Of a DNA stretch of 64,000 nt, positions 1 through 7,788 are shown in pieces (within the stretch, counting starts at the first letter, position 1; each line of letters begins with the position of its first letter). The translations under genes were made by a program, and so were the position numbers. Source of the DNA: Kribbella rubisoli (GTDB lineage Bacteria; Actinomycetota; Actinomycetes; Propionibacteriales; Kribbellaceae); NCBI RefSeq assembly GCF_004217145.1, contig NZ_SHKR01000017.1, positions 248,001 to 312,000 on the forward strand. The letters run 5' to 3'. The notes under the pieces were generated by a model. It saw nothing but the letters and a program-made list of their open reading frames with translations. It had not been told where the DNA came from and did no database searches.

Positions 1-284
1 CCCAGCGCGAGACCCGTGACCACAGCGATCGAGGTCGCGAGCAGCGCCAGCAGGATCGACGTACGCGATGCGACGAGGACCCGGTAGAAGATGTCCCGGC
101 CCAGGTTGTCGGTGCCGAGCCAGTGGTCCGCGGATGTGCCCTGCAGCAGGTGGTCCGTGTCGATCGCGTTGGCCTGGTGGGACCACAGGATCGGAGCGAA
201 GACGGCAAGCAGCAGCACGCCGAGGAGAAGCAGGCCGGCGCCGGTGCCCACGGGTGTGCGCAGTACGGCCATCCAGCGGCGCAT
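1..284 (-). CDS. Peptide ABC transporter permease, DppC-like (partial, cut by window edge)
   Basis: N-terminal part of the second inner-membrane permease of a peptide/nickel-type ABC importer; about 94 codons are present and the rest lies beyond the left edge. After a first membrane helix (about residues 15-32) it carries the DppC/OppC segment LGTDNLGRDIFYRVL, followed by the start of the transmembrane domain. Its ATG overlaps the stop of the DppB-like gene by one base (TGATG), so the two are translationally coupled. It belongs to the operon serine hydrolase, binding lipoprotein, DppB, DppC. Substrate unknown; di- or oligopeptides are likeliest from family membership. Confidence 0.85.
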   Translation of the reverse strand, partial: MRRWMAVLRTPVGTGAGLLLLGVLLLAVFAPILWSHQANAIDTDHLLQGTSADHWLGTDNLGRDIFYRVLVASRTSILLALLATSIAVVTGLAL

Positions 285-1276
285 CAGCTCTCCCTGATGG
301 TGGATCGGGGGTCGAGCAGGGCAAGCGTCACGTCGACGGCCAGATTCACAAGCAGTACGCCGACGCCGTACACAAGCACCACGCCCTGCACCAGGGGGTA
401 GTCCTTCGCGATGATCGAGGAGACGATCGTGCTGCCGAGCCCGGGCCAGCCGAAGACGTTCTCGACCAGCACCGTTCCCGCGACCATGCCACCGAGCAGC
501 AGACCGCCCAGCGTGATCGTGGCGGTCACCGCGTTCGGCAGAGCGTGCCGCAGGTAGATGGCTGCAGCAGGCAGTCGCTTCGCACGGGCAGTGCGCAGAT
601 AGTCCGTCTGCAGCACCGCCAGCAGTTCCACGCGGCAGATCCGTGCAAGCACAGCAGCCGGACCGACAGCCAACGACAACACCGGCAGCACGTACGACGC
701 GACGTTGCCGCGTCCTGCGACAGGGAACCAGTGCAGCGTCACCGCGAACACGTAGACGAGTCCAACAGCCAACAGGAACTCAGGAATCGCAGCGAGCACC
801 ACAGCGGTCGACGTGAAGCCCAGCTCGGCCCGTGGCCGTCGTCCGCCCCTCGTCAAGACACCCATCGCCAGACCGAGCGGTACTGCGATCAGCACCGCCA
901 CGAGGAACGCTGCGACGGCCAGCTCGACTGTGGCCGGCAGACGATCCCGGATCACGTCGGAGACGGGCAGCCCGGTGGTGATCGACGTACCGAGGTTGCC
1001 GGTGACCAGGTGGTGCAGGAAGTCCAGGTACTGCTGCCAGAGCGGGTCGTCGAGGCCCAGCGAAGCACGCTGGGCGTCGACGAGGCTCTGCGCGGCAGCA
1101 GGTCCTAGCGCTCCGCGGACCGGGTCACCAGGGATCAGGTGGATCATCAGGAACGCGGCGCTGACCAGGATGAGGACCGAGCCGACCAGCCGGCCAAGTC
1201 GCCGTACGGCGAACCCGAGCCACGGATGAGCGTTGAGAGTCGGTGCGTTGACCGCCGTCGTCACTTGCGTCGTCAC
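284..1276 (-). CDS. Peptide ABC transporter permease, DppB-like
   Basis: First permease subunit (330 aa) of a DppBCDF/OppBCDF-type importer. The N-terminal helix followed by MIHLIPGDPVR is the usual DppB family opening. Several hydrophobic segments follow, and the cytoplasmic EAA-like loop sits near residues 225-245 (around TARAKRLPAAAIYLRHALPN). It starts 4 nt after the stop of the substrate-binding lipoprotein gene and overlaps the downstream DppC-like start by one base, so it is one operon. Ligand not determinable from sequence. Confidence 0.9.
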   Translation of the reverse strand: MTTQVTTAVNAPTLNAHPWLGFAVRRLGRLVGSVLILVSAAFLMIHLIPGDPVRGALGPAAAQSLVDAQRASLGLDDPLWQQYLDFLHHLVTGNLGTSITTGLPVSDVIRDRLPATVELAVAAFLVAVLIAVPLGLAMGVLTRGGRRPRAELGFTSTAVVLAAIPEFLLAVGLVYVFAVTLHWFPVAGRGNVASYVLPVLSLAVGPAAVLARICRVELLAVLQTDYLRTARAKRLPAAAIYLRHALPNAVTATITLGGLLLGGMVAGTVLVENVFGWPGLGSTIVSSIIAKDYPLVQGVVLVYGVGVLLVNLAVDVTLALLDPRSTIRES

Positions 1277-1280
1277 TGCC

Positions 1281-2873
1281 TCACCCCAGCATCTTGATCG
1301 ACGACGGGATCACGCTGCCTTCGCTCAGGTCGAACGTCGCGCCCTTGCCGAAGATCGGCACGGTTGCGTTGACGAACGGCACCAGGTTGACCTGCTTGAA
1401 CAAGGCCCGTTCAGCTGAGGCCCAGTCCGCGCAGCCGTCGGCTCCGGGGACCGCGGCGGCCTTGGCCACGGCAGCGTCGTACTCCGGGTTCTTGATCGAG
1501 GAGAAGTTGCTGCCGTTCGGCGGACCGGTGCCGGAGAGGAAGCTGACCAGCTGGCTCGGCAGCGACACGGTCAGCGGGATCAGGCCGGCGTGCCAGGTGC
1601 CTTGGCCGGCGAGGACGACCGTGCTGATCTCCGCGGTCGAGACGGGTTTGAGCGACACGTCGACACCTAGCTCGGTCCAGGCCTTCTGGAGAAGCTCAGC
1701 CGCGGACTGCACCGTCGGGCCGAGGCTGGTGGGGTAGTAGAAGACCAGCGACAGCTTCGTACCGGCCTTCTGCCGAATGCCACCCGCTCCGGGTCGCCAG
1801 CCTGCCGCGTCGAGTGCTGCCTTGGCCGCGTCCAGGTCATGGCCGGGCAGATTGCCGGTTACGGTGTCGTCGGAGCACGGACCCATGCCGGGGGCAACCA
1901 ACCGGGTGGTCGGCGTACCGGTCCCGCTGGTGAGCACCTTGCCGAGCTGAGTGAGGTCAAGGGCCTGCGTGAGCGCCTTGCGTACTGCGAGGTCCGCGGT
2001 GGTCAAGCCGGCCTTCTGGTTGAACCAGAGCTCACCAAGCGGTGTGCCCGCTTCACGCTGGAATGTCTTCTGAGCCTGCAGCCGCTGTTTGTCCGGTCCG
2101 GCGATCGCGACGATGTTGACCTGCCCGGAGAGCAGCAGGTTGGCCGCTGTGGTCTCGTTGCTGACCACTTTCAGCACGACCTTGTCCGGCAGACCGGACT
2201 GCCCCTGCTTGAAGTCACCTGGACCCCAGGCATAGTCCTTGCGCCGGGTGAGCGTGTAGTGGTCGCCCGGGACGGCCTCCGCGACCGTGTACATGCCCGT
2301 GCCGTCCGAGCCCTGCTTGAGGATGCTGCGGTCCTTCATCCCCTTGCTGCACACGATGTGCAGTCCGCCGATGTTGCGGACGAGGAACGCGTCCGGTGCA
2401 GGCGCTGTCACGGTGACTGTGCCGGTAGCGTCGTCAGCGGTTGCCTTTGCACCCGGCGGGATGAATACACCGATCCGCGTGGACTTGTTGGCCGGGTCGC
2501 CGACGAAGTTGATGTTCTGTGCGACCGTGCTGGCCGTCAGCGGGCTCCCGTCCGCGCACGTGACGCCCTTGCGCAGCGTGTACTTCGCAGTGGTGCTGTT
2601 GCCCTCGAACTTGTCGGCCAGCCCGGGCACCTGCTTGCCGTCCGGGCTGATGCCGACCAGCGAGTCGTACAGGAACCAGTCGACCTGCATGGTGACCGAC
2701 AACGAGGTGAACTGCGGATCGAGGTTGCCGGGATCGGCGCTGATCGCCATGGTCATCGTCTTGCCCTCGGCGGCCTGACCAGTGCCGGCGGTCTGCTCAC
2801 CCGAGCTGCAGGCGGACAGCGCGAGACCGGTGACGAGGGCTCCGGCCGCTAGAGCGGTGCGTACGGATCGCAT
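1281..2873 (-). CDS. Family 5 extracellular peptide-binding lipoprotein
   Basis: Solute-binding protein (530 aa) of the DppA/OppA family, delivering peptides or similar ligands to the adjacent permeases. A type II signal peptide with lipobox LSAC puts the lipidated Cys at about residue 22, so the mature protein is anchored on the outer face of the membrane. The segment AISADPGNLDPQFTS is the typical start of the mature SBP_bac_5 fold. Length is normal for the family. It lies 14 nt downstream of a serine hydrolase gene, suggesting the hydrolase acts on or protects against the imported compound; that link is inference. Confidence 0.9.
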   Translation of the reverse strand: MRSVRTALAAGALVTGLALSACSSGEQTAGTGQAAEGKTMTMAISADPGNLDPQFTSLSVTMQVDWFLYDSLVGISPDGKQVPGLADKFEGNSTTAKYTLRKGVTCADGSPLTASTVAQNINFVGDPANKSTRIGVFIPPGAKATADDATGTVTVTAPAPDAFLVRNIGGLHIVCSKGMKDRSILKQGSDGTGMYTVAEAVPGDHYTLTRRKDYAWGPGDFKQGQSGLPDKVVLKVVSNETTAANLLLSGQVNIVAIAGPDKQRLQAQKTFQREAGTPLGELWFNQKAGLTTADLAVRKALTQALDLTQLGKVLTSGTGTPTTRLVAPGMGPCSDDTVTGNLPGHDLDAAKAALDAAGWRPGAGGIRQKAGTKLSLVFYYPTSLGPTVQSAAELLQKAWTELGVDVSLKPVSTAEISTVVLAGQGTWHAGLIPLTVSLPSQLVSFLSGTGPPNGSNFSSIKNPEYDAAVAKAAAVPGADGCADWASAERALFKQVNLVPFVNATVPIFGKGATFDLSEGSVIPSSIKMLG

Positions 2874-2887
2874 GTTGCCTCCGGGAA

Positions 2888-4276
2888 TCAGACAGCCGCG
2901 CGGCGGAGGGCCCGGCCGCTGTGCAGGTACAGGGCACGGCCGGAGCCGTCGTCGCCGACGAAGACATGCGGCTGGTGCATGCCGTGCTCGGCCTTGACCG
3001 CGATCAGGCTCTGCCCGTCGCGACCGACCAGCTCGACCGGGTCAGGCTTCGGACCGAGCTCGGTGAAGATGCCCTTCGGCGTCTGGTCGAGCCAGATCTT
3101 CCCGTCCTCGTCCTGGCGCACGGTGATGTCGGCGACCTCGCAGCTGTAGGTGCCGAGGATGCGGTCCACATCCACCGGGGCGGGCTCGGCAGGCGGCGCG
3201 GGGAACGGCGGCAGGGTCAGCCCGGCGAGCTCCTGGACGAGGTGACCGAAGACCTTCTTGTAGACCTCGATCGTCTCGCCGCCGTTGGTCAGCAGCGCGA
3301 CCGCGAGCCCGTGCTCGGGAACGACACGCAGGAAGGCGTTCTGGCCGATGGTCCCGCCGTCGTGGCCGATCACCTTCGTGCCGCCGAAGTCGAACAGCTC
3401 CCAGCCGAGGCCCCACGAATCGCCCATCATCCCGAGAGCGGGCAGCTTGACCTGCGGCTCCTGCATCGCCTTGACGCTCGCCGCGCTCAGGACTGTCTTG
3501 CCGTCGGCCGCGGTACCGGAGTCGAGGTGGAGCTTGGCGAAGGCCAGCAGGTCGCGGGCGCTCATCGCGAGCATCGCTCCGGCGGGAGCCATTCCGCGGG
3601 TCATGGCCCAGATCGGTGCGGGTACCGGCGCGGCGTCTGCCTCCGGCTTGATGTGTCCGACGGCGGCCCGGTGCAGGATCGCCTCGTACGGATCGGTCGC
3701 GGCGTGGGCCAGGCCGAGCGGCGTGAAAACGTGTTCCCGCAGCGCGGCGTCGTACGGCGTGCCACGCAGTACCTCGATCAGACGGCCGAGTACTGCGAAG
3801 CCGGCGTTGTTGTAGGAGAACATCTCGCCCGGCGGGAAGAGCTGGGTGGTGCTGGCCAGCGAGGCGACGAACTTCTCGACAGCGTCGTCGCCCTTACCGG
3901 TCTCGTTGAAGATGTCGCCCTCGAACCCGGCGGTGTGGCACAGCAGCTGCCGCGTGGTGATCACGGCGGCCGCCGCCTCGTCCGCGATGACGAACTCGGG
4001 CAGGTACGAGCGGATCGGCTGGTCGAGGTCCAGCTTCCCCTCGTCGACCAGCTGCATGACCAGCGTGGTCGTCCAGACCTTGGTGATCGACCCGATCTGA
4101 AACACCGAGTCGGCCGTCGTCTCGACTCCGGTCGATTTACTCAGTACGCCGGCCGCGTGGTCGATCACCTCGCCGCCCAGCAGTACGCCGACCGCTGCAC
4201 CGGGGACCTCATGCTCGGCGAGCAGCGTCGCCAGCTGGTCTTGTAGCCACGTCTCGATCTCGCTCAGAGTCGCCAT
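2888..4276 (-). CDS. Serine hydrolase, class C beta-lactamase/DD-peptidase family
   Basis: A 462-aa cytosolic-looking penicillin-binding-protein-like hydrolase (no signal peptide). The SxxK nucleophile motif is S63-I-T-K66, the YxN motif is Y155-N-N157, and the third motif appears as GHDGGT near residue 305. The C-terminal ~110 residues form the small beta domain often seen in esterases and D-aminopeptidases of this family. First gene of the operon with the peptide ABC transporter, so a peptidase or amidase role on imported peptides is plausible. The start is leaderless-like: a TAGCGT -10 lies 6 nt upstream. It could equally be an esterase; antibiotic resistance is not implied. Confidence 0.85.
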   Translation of the reverse strand: MATLSEIETWLQDQLATLLAEHEVPGAAVGVLLGGEVIDHAAGVLSKSTGVETTADSVFQIGSITKVWTTTLVMQLVDEGKLDLDQPIRSYLPEFVIADEAAAAVITTRQLLCHTAGFEGDIFNETGKGDDAVEKFVASLASTTQLFPPGEMFSYNNAGFAVLGRLIEVLRGTPYDAALREHVFTPLGLAHAATDPYEAILHRAAVGHIKPEADAAPVPAPIWAMTRGMAPAGAMLAMSARDLLAFAKLHLDSGTAADGKTVLSAASVKAMQEPQVKLPALGMMGDSWGLGWELFDFGGTKVIGHDGGTIGQNAFLRVVPEHGLAVALLTNGGETIEVYKKVFGHLVQELAGLTLPPFPAPPAEPAPVDVDRILGTYSCEVADITVRQDEDGKIWLDQTPKGIFTELGPKPDPVELVGRDGQSLIAVKAEHGMHQPHVFVGDDGSGRALYLHSGRALRRAAV

Positions 4277-4282
4277 GCGCCG

Positions 4283-4288
4283 ACGCTA
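4283..4288 (-). promoter_or_regulatory. -10 element of a leaderless promoter for the serine hydrolase operon
   Basis: Minus-strand TAGCGT fits TANNNT and sits 6 nt before the ATG at 4276, placing the transcription start at the start codon. No Shine-Dalgarno is visible. The -35 is not clear by eye. The rest of the 200-bp divergent region (4277-4476) holds no other gene that I can see. Confidence 0.4.
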
Positions 4289-4460
4289 GGCGGACCGCCG
4301 TACGTCGGTATTCGTCCCATCGCACAACCACCACGCCCGATTTCGTCCAGCCGGACGAAGCACCATCCGTCGTGTGAAGATCACCCGGCAGCCCTCCCGC
4401 TCCTGTTGCCCACTCTGTCCACCGGACAGGCCCAACGGGCGGGAACATCCGTGGCGGACA

Positions 4461-4466
4461 TACTCT
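4461..4466 (+). promoter_or_regulatory. -10 element for the cysteine desulfurase operon
   Basis: TACTCT (TANNNT) lies 10 nt upstream of the ATG at 4477 with no Shine-Dalgarno between, so the mRNA would be leaderless or have a leader of a few bases. Inferred by eye from position and sequence. Confidence 0.4.
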
Positions 4467-4476
4467 TGAACCAGTT

Positions 4477-5679
4477 ATGGCTACCTCCGACCGTCGCACG
4501 GTGTACCTGGACCACGCGGCGACGACTCCGATGCTCCCGGCCGCGATCGAGGCAATGACTCATCACCTCGCCCGCACCGGCAATGCGTCGTCCCTGCACG
4601 GCTCCGGCCGCTGTGCCCGGCGGACGGTGGAGGAGTCGCGCGAGTCGATCGCTGCCGCGCTCGGTGCGCAGCCCAGCGAGGTGGTGTTCACCTCCGGCGG
4701 CACCGAGGCGGACAACCTCGCGCTCAAGGGCCTGTGGTGGTCCCGCCTGGCCGAGGACCCGCGTCGCCGCCGGATCCTGCTGAGCGGCATCGAGCACCAC
4801 GCCGTCCTCGATCCGGCGATTTGGCTCGGCCGGCACGAGCAGGCCGAGATCGAGTGGCTCCCGGTCGACGAGCTCGGCCGGGTCAGTCCGGACGACGTAC
4901 GGCGGGCTGTCGAGAGCGATCCGGAGTCCGTGTCGTTCATCACGTTGATGATGGCGAACAACGAGGTCGGCACGCTCCAGCCGGTCCAGGAGATCGCAGA
5001 GCTCGCCCAGCAGTACGGCGTACCCGTGCACACCGACGCCGTCCAGGCGATCGGGCAGGTGCCGGTGGACTTCAGCCAGCTGGGCGTGGACGCGATGACG
5101 GTGTCGGCGCACAAGCTCGGCGGTCCGTACGGGATCGGTGCGCTCGTCGTCCACAAGGAGACCAAGCTGACGCCGATCCTCCACGGCGGGGGACAGGAGC
5201 GCGACGTACGGTCCGGCACCCTCGACGTACCCGCGACCGCTGGGTTCGCGGTGGCGATGGAGCACGCGATCAAGCACCAGGCCGACGAGGCGCGCCGGCT
5301 CACCGAGCTGCGGGACGCGCTGATCGAGGGCATCACCAGCACCGTCGAGGGCGCGCAGCTGTCGGGGGACCCGGCGGGCCGCTTGCCCGGTAACGCACAC
5401 TTGTCCTTCAGCGACTGCGAGGGTGACTCGCTGTTGCTGCTGCTCGACGCACGCGGGATCGAGGTGTCGACCGGGTCCGCGTGCAACGCCGGGGTCGCCG
5501 AGCCGAGCCACGTCCTGCTGGCGATGGGGTACGACGACCAGCGGGCCCGCGGCTCGCTGCGGTTCACCCTCGGGCACACGAGTACGCGCGCCGACATCGA
5601 CGCCGTACTGGACAACATCGGGCCGGTCGTGGAGCGGGCGAAGTCCGCCGGCCTGCAGAACGTGGGAAGGAACACCTGA
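4477..5679 (+). CDS. Cysteine desulfurase (NifS/IscS-like), PLP-dependent
   Basis: Transfers sulfur from L-cysteine to an acceptor, here most likely the tRNA thiolase MnmA encoded immediately downstream (stop and start overlap as TGATG). 400 aa, normal for the family. The N-terminal LDHAATTP, substrate region NNEVGTLQP, PLP-binding lysine K213 in SAHKLGGPYG, and the sulfur-accepting Cys C336 in STGSACNAG are all present. The same gene pair occurs in M. tuberculosis as Rv3025c-Rv3024c (from memory). Cytoplasmic. An additional role in Fe-S assembly cannot be excluded, though no scaffold gene is nearby. Confidence 0.93.
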   Translation: MATSDRRTVYLDHAATTPMLPAAIEAMTHHLARTGNASSLHGSGRCARRTVEESRESIAAALGAQPSEVVFTSGGTEADNLALKGLWWSRLAEDPRRRRILLSGIEHHAVLDPAIWLGRHEQAEIEWLPVDELGRVSPDDVRRAVESDPESVSFITLMMANNEVGTLQPVQEIAELAQQYGVPVHTDAVQAIGQVPVDFSQLGVDAMTVSAHKLGGPYGIGALVVHKETKLTPILHGGGQERDVRSGTLDVPATAGFAVAMEHAIKHQADEARRLTELRDALIEGITSTVEGAQLSGDPAGRLPGNAHLSFSDCEGDSLLLLLDARGIEVSTGSACNAGVAEPSHVLLAMGYDDQRARGSLRFTLGHTSTRADIDAVLDNIGPVVERAKSAGLQNVGRNT

Positions 5680-6767
5680 TGCGGGTACTCGCAGCCATGT
5701 CCGGCGGAGTGGACTCCGCGGTCGCGGCGGCGCGGATGGCCGAGGCCGGCCACGACGTGACCGGAGTACACCTGGCTCTCAGCCGGAACCCGCAGTCGTA
5801 CCGCAGCGGCGCCCGCGGCTGCTGCACGATCGAGGACTCCCGTGACGCCCGCCGGGCCGCGGATGTGATCGGCATCCCGTTCTACGTGTGGGACCTGGCC
5901 GAGCGGTTCCACGCCGACGTGGTCGAGGACTTCGTCAACGAGTACGCCGCGGGCCGGACGCCGAACCCGTGTCTGCGCTGCAACGAGAAGGTCAAGTTCA
6001 GCGCCGTACTGGAGCGGGCGCTCGCACTGGGCTTCGACGCGGTCGCTACCGGTCACTACGCGCGCATCGTCGACACAGCGTCCGGGCGTGAGCTGCACCG
6101 GGCGGTGGATCCGGCCAAGGACCAGTCGTACGTGCTCGGCGTACTCACCCAGCAGCAGCTCGCACATGCGTTCTTCCCGCTCGGTGACACGGTGAAGACC
6201 GAGGTGCGGGCGGAGGCTGACAGGCGCGGGCTGTCAGTGGCTGCCAAGCCGGACAGCCACGACATCTGCTTCATTGCCGATGGCAACACGCCCGGCTTCC
6301 TCAGCGCGCAGCTGGGTGAGGCGCCCGGGGACATCGTCGATGCGCAGGGCAACAAGCTCGGCTCGCACCAGGGCACGCACGGCTTCACCATCGGCCAGCG
6401 CAAGGGACTGAAGATCGGTACGCCGGCTGCTGATGGCAAGCCGCGGTTCGTGCTGGACATCTCGCCCGTTGACCGCACTGTGACGGTCGGATCGCGCGAA
6501 GAGCTTGCGGTGGAGCGCCTGACCGCGTCGAAGCCGCGCTGGTGCGGCCCGGCCCCGACCGACCAGATGACCGCGAAGGCTCAGCTCCGCGCCCACGGCG
6601 ACGAGGTGTCCGTGACTGCCTGGCTGGACGGTGACCAGGTGCAGGTCGAGTTCACCGAGCCGACGTCTGCTGTCGCACCCGGTCAGGCGGTCGTGCTGTA
6701 CGACGGCACCCGGGTGATCGGCTCCGCGACCATCGACACCGTCCAGCGCGTCACCGCCGCCGTATGA
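5679..6767 (+). CDS. mnmA: tRNA-specific 2-thiouridylase
   Basis: Forms 2-thiouridine at the wobble position (U34) of Lys, Glu and Gln tRNAs, using ATP and persulfide sulfur from a cysteine desulfurase. 362 aa. The PP-loop motif SGGVDS is at residues 8-13, nucleophile C98 lies in NPCLRCN, and the second catalytic C197 in DICFIADG. The start is set by a GGGAAGG Shine-Dalgarno (5664-5670) and the TGATG overlap with the desulfurase stop. It overlaps the next gene by 4 nt (ATGA). The upstream desulfurase is its likely sulfur donor. Confidence 0.96.
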   Translation: MRVLAAMSGGVDSAVAAARMAEAGHDVTGVHLALSRNPQSYRSGARGCCTIEDSRDARRAADVIGIPFYVWDLAERFHADVVEDFVNEYAAGRTPNPCLRCNEKVKFSAVLERALALGFDAVATGHYARIVDTASGRELHRAVDPAKDQSYVLGVLTQQQLAHAFFPLGDTVKTEVRAEADRRGLSVAAKPDSHDICFIADGNTPGFLSAQLGEAPGDIVDAQGNKLGSHQGTHGFTIGQRKGLKIGTPAADGKPRFVLDISPVDRTVTVGSREELAVERLTASKPRWCGPAPTDQMTAKAQLRAHGDEVSVTAWLDGDQVQVEFTEPTSAVAPGQAVVLYDGTRVIGSATIDTVQRVTAAV

Positions 6768-7741
6768 CCACCACCGGGCTCGGTTCGGTCCCAGGTGATG
6801 ACATCCGCGAGTGGATGCGCGTAGTACTCGAGCTGGTAGACATCCCGTTCCTTCCGGAGCTTCCAGCACGGCCGTACGGCGACATGCTGAGCCGGACCGT
6901 CGCCGTACTGAGCGAGCTGGCTGCTGACCTGCAGCCTGCTGGGTGGCGGCTGACCGGTGGTGGGGACGCACGGGCGAGTCTGGACCAGCGGCGGGCGCGG
7001 GCGTTGCTGCAGGAAGACCTGGACGTGCTGGAGGAGTACGCGTACGGGTACGAGGGGCCGCTGAAGGTACAGGTCACCGGGCCGTGGACGCTGGCTGCGG
7101 CGCTGGAGCGTCCGCGCGGTGACAAGGTGCTGGCCGACCATGGTGCGCGGCGGGATCTGGCGCAGGCGCTGGCTGACGGAGTAGAGCAGCACCTGGCCGA
7201 CGTGCGGAAGCGGGTGCCAGGCGCTGAGCTCGTGCTGCAGGTGGACGAGCCCGGACTGCCCGCCGTACTCGCTGGGGCCGTGCCGACGGCGTCTGGCTGG
7301 AGCAAGCACCGCTCTGTCGACGGTCCGGGCGCTGTGGAGCTTCTGAGCATGTTCACCACAGCTGCGCCCACCATCGTGCACTGCTGCGCAGCGCGCCCAC
7401 CGATCGAGGTCTTCACAAAGTCCGGCGCCACTGGGGTCGCTGTAGACGTCTCGCTCCTGGGCAACGCTGCCTGGGACCAGATCGCAATCGCAGCCGAAGC
7501 CGGCACCACCTTGTACGCCGGACTGGTCCCCACCACCGGCCCCATCCCAGCCGCAGACCAGGCGGCGGCTCCGCTGGTACGCCGCTGGCGCGAACTCGGT
7601 CTGGACCCGGCCCTCCTTCACCAGATCACGATCACTCCGGCGTGTGGGCTCGCCGCCGCTCCGTCACCGGCCGACGCCAGAGCGCGACTGGAACTGCTCC
7701 GCCGCATCGTTGAGATCGTCGGCGAAGCCGCCGAAGCCTGA
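6764..7741 (+). CDS. MetE-like (cobalamin-independent methionine synthase family) protein
   Basis: 325 aa, less than half of a full MetE, corresponding to a single catalytic-type TIM barrel. It opens with TGLGSVPGDD, as many short MetE-related proteins do. Possible metal-site residues are H380-region HCC in IVHCCAARP and a later Cys in TPACGLAA; the order His-Cys ... Cys resembles the zinc site of MetE. It lies between mnmA (4-nt overlap) and ligA, the same place as Rv3015c in M. tuberculosis (from memory). Whether it makes methionine or transfers methyl to another thiol is not known. Confidence 0.75.
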   Translation: MTTTGLGSVPGDDIREWMRVVLELVDIPFLPELPARPYGDMLSRTVAVLSELAADLQPAGWRLTGGGDARASLDQRRARALLQEDLDVLEEYAYGYEGPLKVQVTGPWTLAAALERPRGDKVLADHGARRDLAQALADGVEQHLADVRKRVPGAELVLQVDEPGLPAVLAGAVPTASGWSKHRSVDGPGAVELLSMFTTAAPTIVHCCAARPPIEVFTKSGATGVAVDVSLLGNAAWDQIAIAAEAGTTLYAGLVPTTGPIPAADQAAAPLVRRWRELGLDPALLHQITITPACGLAAAPSPADARARLELLRRIVEIVGEAAEA

Positions 7742-7788
7742 TCAAACACCTGCGCCAAAACGTCCGTCGTCCCCTGTAAGTTCAGCTC

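Noticed and set aside
2888..4276. Dedicated beta-lactam resistance gene
   Set aside because: No signal peptide, and family contains many peptidases and esterases; operon is with a peptide importer.
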